Below, one piece after another: positions 26,001 through 34,145 of a DNA stretch of 64,000 nucleotides (positions are counted from its first letter, which is position 1; the number at the start of each line of letters is the position of its first letter). This DNA is from Streptomyces massasporeus (GTDB taxonomy: Bacteria; Actinomycetota; Actinomycetes; Streptomycetales; Streptomycetaceae). The DNA lies in assembly GCF_014648995.1 (NCBI RefSeq), contig NZ_BMSE01000012.1, positions 124,001 to 188,000 of the forward strand, read 5' to 3'. The notes under the pieces were generated by a model. That model did not search any database. It had not been told where the DNA came from and saw only the letters and a program-made list of their open reading frames with translations. Position numbers and translations under genes: made by a program.

Positions 26001-27062
26001 CTACCGCGACACCACCGATTCCAGAACCGCGACGGCCTCGGCCAGCCCTGTCGGACGCGGCAGGCCGGTGACGGTCCGGCCGCTCCAGCCGGGCCCGATC
26101 GTCAGGACCACCGGCTTGCGGCGGGCGCCCCGCACCCCCCACTCCATCGCGGCCACGTGCTGGGCCAGCGGCCGGCTGGCGGTGGTCCGGGACTGCGCCC
26201 ACAGCCCCACGGCCGCCGGCCCGGTCCTGCGTACGGCCGTGACCAGGGACTCCACGGGCAGGGCCCCGCCGAACATGCGCACCGGCAGCCCGCGTTCGGC
26301 CAGCGCGGCGGCCAGCACCTCCAGGGGCAGCGTGTGGTTCTCCCCCGGCACACAGGCGAGCACGATGGTCGCGCCCGGGCGGTCGGCGGCCGAGGGCGGG
26401 GCACCGCGCCGCAGCGCGCCGGAGACGTGCCAGGACAGGAAGTGCTCGACCTCGACGTATCTCTCGCCCGAGCTCTCCCACTTGCGGCCGACCGCCTGGA
26501 GGGTCGGCATGATCACCTCGGTCCAGGCGGCGACCAGCCCGTGCTCGAGGATCGCGGCCTCGAGCAGCTCGTCCAGCGCGGCGGCGTCGAGGCGCAGAGC
26601 GGCACGGGCGATGCCCTTGCACTCCTGACGGACGTCACCGAGGCGCAGTCCGCTGCCCGCGCGGCTGCGGGTGTGAGCGGGCGGCAGCGGTGGCGCGTCG
26701 GAGGGCCGGCGGGCCGGGGGCTGCGCCTGTGGGGGCGTGTCCGGTGATGCCGGGGCGGTCATCGCAACCGATTCGGCCACCTGCGTCGCTTCGCCGAGCA
26801 CCGTGCGCGCCGCCTCGGCGGGCGGTATCCCGGTCGCCGTCAGGGCGCACATCCGCTCCAGCCGTGCCACGTCCGTCGCCGTCCACCGCCGGTGCCGGCC
26901 ACCGGTGTGGGCGTCGGGGCCGAGGCCGTAGCGGCGGTCCCAGGTGCGGACGGTGGTGGGTGCGACTCCCAGCCGCCTGGCCACCTCGCCGGTGGTCAGC
27001 CCGCCGCCGAGCGGGACGCCCCCGCGTCCGCGGTCCTCACGGTCCCGTTCGTGTGTACCCAT
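26001..27062 (-). CDS. litR: MerR-type regulator with B12-binding-like domain (LitR/CarH family)
   Basis: 353 residues from ATG 27062. A MerR helix-turn-helix (about 21-90: LTTGEVARRLGVAPTTVRTWDRRYGLGPDAHTGGRHRRW) is followed by a Pro-rich linker, a helical bundle (about 140-220) and a cobalamin-binding fold (about 230-350: GATIVLACVPGENHTLPLEVLA, VGLWAQS, VVLTIGPGW). CarH/LitR proteins use adenosylcobalamin to sense light. Candidate ligands are W195, E206-H207 and E241-x-H243, but the usual ExHxxG is ExHxxP here and the W-to-EH gap is ten residues. GGAGG sits only one base before the ATG, so the start is uncertain. It is divergent from the sigma gene. Confidence 0.88.
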   Translation of the reverse strand: MGTHERDREDRGRGGVPLGGGLTTGEVARRLGVAPTTVRTWDRRYGLGPDAHTGGRHRRWTATDVARLERMCALTATGIPPAEAARTVLGEATQVAESVAMTAPASPDTPPQAQPPARRPSDAPPLPPAHTRSRAGSGLRLGDVRQECKGIARAALRLDAAALDELLEAAILEHGLVAAWTEVIMPTLQAVGRKWESSGERYVEVEHFLSWHVSGALRRGAPPSAADRPGATIVLACVPGENHTLPLEVLAAALAERGLPVRMFGGALPVESLVTAVRRTGPAAVGLWAQSRTTASRPLAQHVAAMEWGVRGARRKPVVLTIGPGWSGRTVTGLPRPTGLAEAVAVLESVVSR

Positions 27063-27078
27063 ACCTCCGACTGTACGA

Positions 27079-27116
27079 CGCACAAACGACGCATGTTGAG
27101 ATGCGTCGTTTGTGCG
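27079..27116. promoter_or_regulatory. perfect 16-bp inverted repeat between litR and litS
   Basis: CGCACAAACGACGCAT (27079-27094), spacer GTTGAG, ATGCGTCGTTTGTGCG (27101-27116). It begins 17 bases upstream of the litR start and lies 109 bases before the sigma start. It is by far the longest perfect dyad in an AT-richer patch here and is the best candidate operator for the MerR-type regulator, controlling both divergent genes. Confidence 0.8.
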
Positions 27117-27224
27117 CCGAACACTGGCTTCGAGCGCATGGTCGCGGCTCCGCACAGCGCGACCGGTGCGGTTCGGCAGACGGCCTTCCGTCCCCGCGCG
27201 ACGCACTGCAGGAGGAACCAGGCC

Positions 27225-27839
27225 ATGATCACGAACACGCGACTCACCACCCCCGCCGCGTCCACCGCGCCCGCGGAGGAGACGCGGTACGAGGAGGAGC
27301 TGGCCCGTGGCCTCGTCGCCGCCGACGAGGAGGCGTTCGCCGCGATCTACCGGCGCTGGGGCTCGCTCGTCCACACCATGGCCACCCGACTGCTCGGTGA
27401 CACCTACGAGGCGGAGGACGTGACCCAGCAGGTCTTCCTCGGCGCCTGGCACGGCCGGGGCGGATTCCGTCCCGAACGGGGCCCGCTCGGCGCCTGGCTG
27501 GTCGGCATCACGCGCCGCAAGATCGTCGACGCCCTGGCGGCGAGGACGCGGCGGCTGACGCTGATCGACTCGGCCGGCCGCGCCGCGGACACCACCGGGC
27601 CCGACGAGGCGGCACCGGACCGCGTCCTGGACCGGGTGCTGCTGGTCGACGCCCTGGCCCGGCTGCCGCGGCACCAGCGGGAGGTGCTGTGCATGGCCTT
27701 CTACGAGGACCTGACCCAGGCGCAGATCGCGGAGCGGACCGGCATGCCCCTGGGGACGGTCAAGAGCCACGCCCGTCGCGGCCTGCACCGGCTGCGCCTG
27801 GTGATCGAGCAGCCCCCGGTCCTCGGCGCGGACCTGTAG
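27225..27839 (+). CDS. litS: ECF-type sigma factor (LitS-like)
   Basis: 204 residues from ATG 27225 with GGAGGA eight bases upstream. Region 2: DEEAFAAIYRRWGSLVHTMATRLLGDTYEAEDVTQQVFLGAW and LGAWLVGITRRKIVDALAAR. Region 4: RLPRHQREVLCMAFYEDLTQAQIAERTGMPLGTVKSHARRGLHRLR. It resembles SigK-type ECF factors. In S. coelicolor the crt genes are driven by LitS, an ECF factor under the light-dependent LitR; the same pairing is seen here. No GCATCCG-N17-GAAG box precedes it, so it is probably under litR control rather than autoregulated. Confidence 0.85.
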   Translation: MITNTRLTTPAASTAPAEETRYEEELARGLVAADEEAFAAIYRRWGSLVHTMATRLLGDTYEAEDVTQQVFLGAWHGRGGFRPERGPLGAWLVGITRRKIVDALAARTRRLTLIDSAGRAADTTGPDEAAPDRVLDRVLLVDALARLPRHQREVLCMAFYEDLTQAQIAERTGMPLGTVKSHARRGLHRLRLVIEQPPVLGADL

Positions 27840-27855
27840 CGGTGACGCCGTACGC

Positions 27856-27883
27856 GCATCCGCGGCGGCCCCCACACCTGAAA
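27856..27883 (+). promoter_or_regulatory. putative LitS-like promoter of the DUF4397-sortase operon
   Basis: GCATCCG at 27856-27862, 17-bp spacer, GAAA at 27880-27883, 53 bases before the DUF4397 start and just after the sigma stop. It suggests the sigma factor drives its own downstream neighbours. Confidence 0.6.
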
Positions 27884-27935
27884 CAGGACTGAGACTCCGC
27901 ACCGTACGGAGACTCCGTTCGAAGGGATGATTCCC

Positions 27936-28763
27936 ATGACCTCTCACACCCGCATCGCCCTCGCCGCCTCCGCCGGTGCCTGCGCCCTGGCCCTCGGCGT
28001 CACCGCGCCCGCCTTGGCCGACCAGGAGGACAAGGCCATGGTGTCCGTCTTCCACGGCATCCCCGGCATGACCGTGGACGTGTACGCCAACGGCGACGAA
28101 CTGATCGGCGACTTCAAGCCCGGCACGGTGACGGACCCCACGTCCCTCGACGCCGGGACCTACGACATCCAGATCTTCGAAGCGGGTCAGGGTCCCGACG
28201 GAACCCCGGCCCTGGAGAAGAAGATCGAGGTGCCCGACGGCGCGAACGCCACGGTCGCCGCCCATCTCTCGGCCGACGGCAAACCGCAGTTGACGGCCTT
28301 CACCAACGACGTTTCCCAGGTCGACGCGGGCAAGTCCCGTCTGACGGTCCGCCATGTCGCGGCAGCGCCCGCCGTCGACGTCCGGGCCGGCGGACAGCCG
28401 GTCTTCAGCAACCTGACCAACCCGAAGGAGGACACCGCCGAGGTCGACGCGGGCACGATCAACGCCGATGTGGTGCTCGCCGGTACGGACACCGTGGCCA
28501 TAGGCCCGGCCGACCTGAAGCTCGGCGAAGGCACCAGCAACGTCGTCTACGCCTGGGGCAGCGCCGAGGACAAGAACCTGGCCCTGGCGACCCAGACGTT
28601 CAGCGGCATGGCGTCCTCGCCCCGTGGCGTCCCCGCGGGCGGCAGCGGTGCCGCCGTCGCGCCGAACTCCTCCGACCTGGGGCCGGCTTTCGCCGCCGGG
28701 GCCGGAGCGGTCGCGGTGACGGGCCTGCTGGTGGCCCGCCGGGTCGCCCGCCGACGTGGCTGA
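27936..28763 (+). CDS. secreted DUF4397 protein with C-terminal membrane tail
   Basis: 275 residues from ATG 27936 (AGGGA about eight bases upstream). A signal peptide (residues 1-28, ending TAPALA-DQ) is followed by two DUF4397-type beta domains (VSVFHGIPGMTVDVYANGDEL, LDAGTYDIQIF; RLTVRHVAAAPAVDVRAGG, NVVYAWGS). After a Gly/Ser/Pro linker comes a hydrophobic segment and RRVARRRG. That is the layout of a sortase-anchored protein, but I see no LPxTG; the region before the helix reads AVAPNSSDLG. The next gene is a class F sortase overlapping by 8 bp, so it is the probable partner. Confidence 0.85.
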   Translation: MTSHTRIALAASAGACALALGVTAPALADQEDKAMVSVFHGIPGMTVDVYANGDELIGDFKPGTVTDPTSLDAGTYDIQIFEAGQGPDGTPALEKKIEVPDGANATVAAHLSADGKPQLTAFTNDVSQVDAGKSRLTVRHVAAAPAVDVRAGGQPVFSNLTNPKEDTAEVDAGTINADVVLAGTDTVAIGPADLKLGEGTSNVVYAWGSAEDKNLALATQTFSGMASSPRGVPAGGSGAAVAPNSSDLGPAFAAGAGAVAVTGLLVARRVARRRG

Positions 28764-29412
28764 CGGCACGCGGCGGCTGACCGGACCGATGGTGGCGGCT
28801 GCCGCTCTGGCAGCCGTCCTCGGTTTTCCGCCCACGCCGTCGGACCCGGCCGCGCCTCCGGCCGACTTCGCGGCGGAGCCGCTGGAACACGGGCCGACGG
28901 CGGCCCCGACGACACCCCCCGACGCACCGGCCGCTGTCCCGGCGCAGGACCCACCGCCCCGTAGCGTGCTCGCGCCCCGCGTGGGCCTGGACGCCCGGAT
29001 CAGTCCGGTGGGCGTGACGGCCCGAGGGGACATGGCCGTCCCCGACGACCCGTCCGTGGCCGGCTGGTACCGCCACGGCCCCGCGCCGGGCAGTGCCCGG
29101 GGTTCGGCCGTCCTCGTCGGGCACGTCGACACCGACACCGGAGCCCTCGGCGAGTTCCTGGCGCTGTACGACGTGCGGCGCGGAGACCGGATCGAGGTGC
29201 GCCGCGCGGGGGACGAGCCGGTGACCTACCGAGTCGTCTCCCGGCTCACCGTGCCGAAGGAAGCCCTGCCCCCTTCGACGTTCCGCCGCTCCGGCCCCCC
29301 GGCCCTCACCCTCATCACCTGCGCACCGCCGTACGTCCCCGAGCAGGGCGGCTACGCATCGAACCTCGTCGTCACGGCGGAACCCGTCGGGAGGACGCAG
29401 TGGCCCACGTAG
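28756..29412 (+). CDS. class F sortase
   Basis: 218 residues from GTG 28756, overlapping the DUF4397 stop. An N-terminal signal anchor precedes a Pro/Ala-rich linker. The catalytic domain starts PPRSVLAPRVGLDARISPVG, has the catalytic His in VLVGHVDTDTG and the Cys in LTLITCAPP. Class F enzymes then carry an Arg before the last strand; here the stretch YVPEQGGYASNLVV has none. If the Arg is truly absent, activity may be reduced or altered. It lies between the DUF4397 protein and an anti-sigma-like gene. Confidence 0.88.
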   Translation: MADGTRRLTGPMVAAAALAAVLGFPPTPSDPAAPPADFAAEPLEHGPTAAPTTPPDAPAAVPAQDPPPRSVLAPRVGLDARISPVGVTARGDMAVPDDPSVAGWYRHGPAPGSARGSAVLVGHVDTDTGALGEFLALYDVRRGDRIEVRRAGDEPVTYRVVSRLTVPKEALPPSTFRRSGPPALTLITCAPPYVPEQGGYASNLVVTAEPVGRTQWPT

Positions 29413-29831
29413 AGTCCGCACTCCTGGTGGAACTGGCGCTGAACAACGCCACCCCGACCGACGCCGACCCCGAGGCTCTGCGCCACATCGAACACTGCCC
29501 CCGCTGCCGCGACGAACTCCGAAGCCTGACCCGCTTGGTGACGGCGGCCCGCACCGCCCAGCTCGTCGACCTGCCGACGGCGCCCCCGGACCGCGTCTGG
29601 CAGCGGATCAGCCGGGACGTCTCCGGTGCCCCGGGCACCCCCCGGCCGCCCGCACCCGCCCCGGACACCAGAAGGCGAGTGCTCCTCGCCCTACTGGCTC
29701 TCGCTGCCGCCGCCGGCATCGCCGTCGCCCACCGGTACCTGCACGAGCGCGCGGAGCTCGTGCAACGCGGGGTTGTCCGCCAGGGCCGGATAGCGCAGTC
29801 CGAGGTACTCCACACCGTCGGTGACGAATGA
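29400..29831 (+). CDS. zinc-finger anti-sigma-like membrane protein, short C-terminus
   Basis: 143 residues from GTG 29400, overlapping the sortase by 13 bp. The N-terminal HIEHCPRCRDEL is the HxxxCxxC zinc-binding (zf-HC2) motif of anti-sigma factors. One transmembrane helix (VLLALLALAAAAGIAVA, about 95-111) follows. Only about 30 residues remain outside, much shorter than usual, and they are encoded antisense to the convergent gene, with a 141-bp overlap. It may hold LitS at the membrane, but this is inferred from operon position. The present C-terminus may be the product of a deletion or lost stop. Confidence 0.7.
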   Translation: MAHVESALLVELALNNATPTDADPEALRHIEHCPRCRDELRSLTRLVTAARTAQLVDLPTAPPDRVWQRISRDVSGAPGTPRPPAPAPDTRRRVLLALLALAAAAGIAVAHRYLHERAELVQRGVVRQGRIAQSEVLHTVGDE

Positions 29832-30277
29832 CCGGACCCCGGAGATGTATGCGTCGAACGAGCATCGGGGACGGGGCGTCGGAGCGTTGTACGTAGAGGT
29901 GAACTGCACCTGATCGCCCACGAGTTCCAGCCGGATGACGTAGGTGTTCTCCGTGAAGTCGATCTCCGCCGACCCAGCGGCCCGCAGGCTGTGCAGCGAG
30001 TGCGCCGAAGTGAACATGATGTCGGTCAAGGGAGGCCGAGCAGCCGAAAGGAAGGCGTGGCCTTCCACGATGAAGTCGACCGGGTACTCGAAGAATCCGT
30101 AGCGCAGATCCGTCGCGCTGAGAGCCGCCAGGTCGACGCGGCCGGCCTGCCAGGCCCGCTCCCAGCCGGACCCGATGTCCGAGCGGCTGTCGGGCGTGAA
30201 CTTGATCTCCAACGACCGGGAACGCGGAAGGGGTCCGCTCGCCGGAGCCCGACCCCCTCCGTCCTGCCGGCGAACGG

Positions 30278-30281
<4 letters not shown>
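29691..30281 (-). CDS. uncharacterised protein coupled to ychF
   Basis: 196 residues; I do not recognise the family. The start overlaps the ychF stop as ATGA, indicating coupled translation. It is a mixed alpha/beta protein (YGFFEYPVDFIVEGHAF, GSAEIDFTENTYVIRLELVGDQVQFTSTYN, YLGLRYPALADNPALHELRALV) with no signal peptide or membrane segment. The repeated short beta pattern suggests a small immunity- or SUKH-like fold, but that is only an impression. Its last 47 codons overlap the anti-sigma gene on the other strand. Confidence 0.65.
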
Positions 30282-31366
<1,085 letters not shown>

Positions 31367-31534
31367 GTTGCGACTTCCCGTGAGTGGAGGGCCAGGGGGC
31401 CAGGGGACCGGCCGATCCACCAGTCTACGGCGTGTCCGGAACCACCCGGGCGACGTATCGAACGCTTGGCCAAGCCGTGGCCGACGGCGTGTCTGACGGC
31501 CTATTCGGCATATTGAACGACCTAAGTTGGTGCG

Positions 31535-32128
31535 GTGGAGCAATACAGGACGCGATCTCCCCAGTACGGACCGCGACGGGACCGGCCCAGGCCGCCCCGG
31601 CAACCCGTGCCGTCACAGGCGGGACGGGGAGCGGGGGGCGAGCCCGTGCGCGCGGCCCGGCCGCCGGGGCCGCGGCGCCGCCCGGTGCCGGTACGACGGC
31701 CCGCGCCCGCTCCGGCACCCGCCGCGGGAGGGCTGCCGAACCCACGGCTGACCGGCCTGGGCAGCGGGCTGTTCTGCGCGGTGGTGATGTTCCTGCTCGG
31801 CGCGCTCTGCTCGGCGCTGTTCGGGGCGTCCCTGACGGCGTACGGCGTGCTGTTCCTGCCGGTGAGTGTGCTGACCGCCCTCTGGGTGCGCCGGGGGGAC
31901 CTGATGACCGCGCCCGTGGTGGTGCCGATCGCGTTCGCCGTGGGGCTGCTGCCCGTGGCCGACGGCGAGGACGGGACCGGCGGCACGCTGATGGGCTTGG
32001 TCACGGCACTCGCCACGCAGGCCGGCTGGCTGTACGGAGGCACTCTCGTCGCCGGGCTGATCGTGATCGTGCGGCGGATCCGGCTGGTGCACCGGCGGCG
32101 AACGGCAGGGAGCCGGCCGCCGGTCTGA
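31535..32128 (+). CDS. DUF6542-type small membrane protein
   Basis: 197 residues from GTG 31535. A basic, Pro/Arg-rich N-terminal third (about 1-70) precedes four hydrophobic helices (GLFCAVVMFLLGALCSALFG, VLFLPVSVLTALWV, APVVVPIAFAVGLLP, GWLYGGTLVAGLIVIV) and a basic C-terminus. Proteins with this layout next to ychF and ppgK are conserved in streptomycetes and unassigned. It is divergent from ychF, and the short distance to likely promoter elements suggests a leaderless or nearly leaderless transcript. Confidence 0.8.
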   Translation: MEQYRTRSPQYGPRRDRPRPPRQPVPSQAGRGAGGEPVRAARPPGPRRRPVPVRRPAPAPAPAAGGLPNPRLTGLGSGLFCAVVMFLLGALCSALFGASLTAYGVLFLPVSVLTALWVRRGDLMTAPVVVPIAFAVGLLPVADGEDGTGGTLMGLVTALATQAGWLYGGTLVAGLIVIVRRIRLVHRRRTAGSRPPV

Positions 32129-32202
32129 CCTCTCCTGGTTCGAGGGGGCGCCGGCCCCAGGCCCGGCCCCGTCCCCGGGGCGGGCGGCCCGCGCGGATAC
32201 CG

Positions 32203-32949
32203 CTAGTGCCCGGCCGCCCGCATCGCCGCGCCGACGATCCCCGCGTTGTTCTGCAGCTGCGCCGGGACGATCTCCGCCTTGATGCCCTCGATGTGGGGGA
32301 GGAACTTGTGGGCCTTGCGGCTGACGCCGCCGCCGATGATGAACAGCTCCGGCGAGAACAGCATCTCGACATGGGCGAGGTACTTGGTCACACGGTGCGC
32401 CGCCCAGTGCTCCCACGTCATGTCGTGATCCTCGCGGGCCTTGCTGGAGGCCCGCTTCTCCGCGTCGTGCCCGTCGAGCTCCAGGTGGCCCAGCTCGGTG
32501 TTGGGGACGAGCACGCCGTCGACGAAGAGCGCGCTGCCGATGCCGGTGCCGAGGGTCAGCAGGATGACCGTGCCCCGGCGGTCGCGGCCGGCGCCGAAGT
32601 GCATCTCGGCGACGCCCGCCGCGTCCGCGTCGTTGACCACCGTCACCGGCAGTCCGCCCAGCCGCTCGCCGAGCAGCGCGCGGGCGTCGGTGTCGATCCA
32701 GCTGTCGTCGACGTTGGCCGCCGTGCGGATCGTGGCTCCATCGGTGACCACGCCGGGAAAGGTGACCCCGATCGGGCCCGTCCAGCCGAAGTGGTCGACG
32801 ACCTGCTTGACGCCGTCGGCCACCGCGTCGGGCGTGGCCGGATGCGGGGTGAGGACCTTGTGGCGCTCCTGCGCGAGGTCGCCCTTGTCCAGGTCCACCG
32901 GGGCACCCTTGATCCCGGATCCGCCGATGTCCACTCCGAAGATCTGCAT
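32203..32949 (-). CDS. ppgK: polyphosphate glucokinase
   Basis: 248 residues. The ROK-type kinase fold begins FGVDIGGSGIKGAPVDL (phosphate 1), continues VTFPGVV, VVNDADAAGVAEMHFG (catalytic Asp), VILLTLGTGIGSALFVDG (phosphate 2), ELGHLELDG and ELFIIGGGVSRK. This is the actinobacterial PPGK type that phosphorylates glucose with polyphosphate or ATP. It is a leftward single gene convergent with the DUF6542 gene. Confidence 0.95.
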   Translation of the reverse strand: MQIFGVDIGGSGIKGAPVDLDKGDLAQERHKVLTPHPATPDAVADGVKQVVDHFGWTGPIGVTFPGVVTDGATIRTAANVDDSWIDTDARALLGERLGGLPVTVVNDADAAGVAEMHFGAGRDRRGTVILLTLGTGIGSALFVDGVLVPNTELGHLELDGHDAEKRASSKAREDHDMTWEHWAAHRVTKYLAHVEMLFSPELFIIGGGVSRKAHKFLPHIEGIKAEIVPAQLQNNAGIVGAAMRAAGH

Positions 32950-33017
32950 GGCCCTACGTTACGACGAACGACTGACAGTCACAGGCCGGACAGCGGTGCT
33001 GCCCGGCCTGTCCCCGA

Positions 33018-34043
33018 TCACTCCCCGGAATTTTCACCGGTCCCGGCGCCACCGCGCTCGGCGGCCAGGGTCGCGGCCTCCTCGCGCAGGTCGCGGCGGA
33101 GCTCCTTGGGCAGGGAGAACGTGATGGACTCCTCGGCCGCCTTGACGATCTCGACGTCCTCGAAGCCGCGCGTGGAGAGGTACTCCAGGACCTGCTCGAC
33201 CAGGATCTCCGGGACGGAGGCGCCGGAGGTGACGCCGACCGTGGTCACGCCCTCCAGCCAGGCCTCGTCGATCTCGTCGGCGAAGTCCACGAGGTAGGCC
33301 TCGCGGGCGCCGGCGATCTTGGCGACCTCGACGAGCCGCTTGGAGTTGGAGGAGTTGCGCGAGCCGACGACGATGACCAGCTCCGACTCGGCGCCCATCT
33401 GCTTCACGGCCAGCTGGCGGTTCTGCGTGGCGTAGCAGATGTCGTCGCTGGGCGGGGAGATGAGCTGCGGGAACTTGTCCTTCAGGGCGTCGACGGTCTC
33501 CATGGTCTCGTCGACGGACAGGGTGGTCTGGGAGAGCCAGACGACCTTGGAGGGGTCGCGGACCTCGACCTTCGCCACATCGCCCGGGCCGTCGACGAGC
33601 TGGATGTGGTCGGGGGCCTCGCCGGAGGTGCCGATGACCTCCTCGTGGCCCTCGTGGCCGATCAGGAGGATGTCGTAGTCCTCGTCCGCGAAGCGGACGG
33701 CTTCCTTGTGGACCTTGGTGACCAGGGGGCAGGTGGCGTCGATGGTGGCGAGCTTGCCGCGCTCGGCCTCCTCGTGGACGACGGGGGCCACGCCGTGCGC
33801 GGAGAACATGACGATGTTCCCCGGGGGCACTTCCTCCGTCTGCTCGACGAAGATCGCGCCCTTCTTCTCCAGGGTCTGCACGACGTACTTGTTGTGGACG
33901 ATCTCGTGCCGGACGTACACCGGAGCGCCGTACTGCTCCAGGGCTTTCTCGACGGCGATCACGGCGCGGTCCACACCCGCGCAGTAGCCACGGGGGGCGG
34001 CGAGCAGGACACGGCGGCCAGGCGAAGCAGACATGCGTCCCAT
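33018..34043 (-). CDS. ispH: 4-hydroxy-3-methylbut-2-enyl diphosphate reductase
   Basis: 341 residues. IspH/LytB signatures: LLAAPRGYCAGVDRAVIAVE (first Fe-S Cys), HEIVHNKYVV, FSAHGVAP, TIDATCPLVTKVH (second Cys), GHEGHEEVIGT, ICYATQNRQ (third Cys), VVGSRNSSNSKRLVE and VTSGASVPE. It makes IPP and DMAPP in the last step of the MEP pathway and so supplies crtE and uppS in this same window. ATG 34043 and ATG 34034 are both possible; neither has a strong ribosome site. Confidence 0.97.
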   Translation of the reverse strand: MGRMSASPGRRVLLAAPRGYCAGVDRAVIAVEKALEQYGAPVYVRHEIVHNKYVVQTLEKKGAIFVEQTEEVPPGNIVMFSAHGVAPVVHEEAERGKLATIDATCPLVTKVHKEAVRFADEDYDILLIGHEGHEEVIGTSGEAPDHIQLVDGPGDVAKVEVRDPSKVVWLSQTTLSVDETMETVDALKDKFPQLISPPSDDICYATQNRQLAVKQMGAESELVIVVGSRNSSNSKRLVEVAKIAGAREAYLVDFADEIDEAWLEGVTTVGVTSGASVPEILVEQVLEYLSTRGFEDVEIVKAAEESITFSLPKELRRDLREEAATLAAERGGAGTGENSGE

Positions 34044-34145
34044 CGTAAGGCCGCGTTCGGCGGGTCAAAGATCGCGTGCGTGTGGAGTCGCCGGGAAGAC
34101 TGACATCGCGCGGCGCGAGTGATGTACAGCGGGAGCGGAGGCGCG

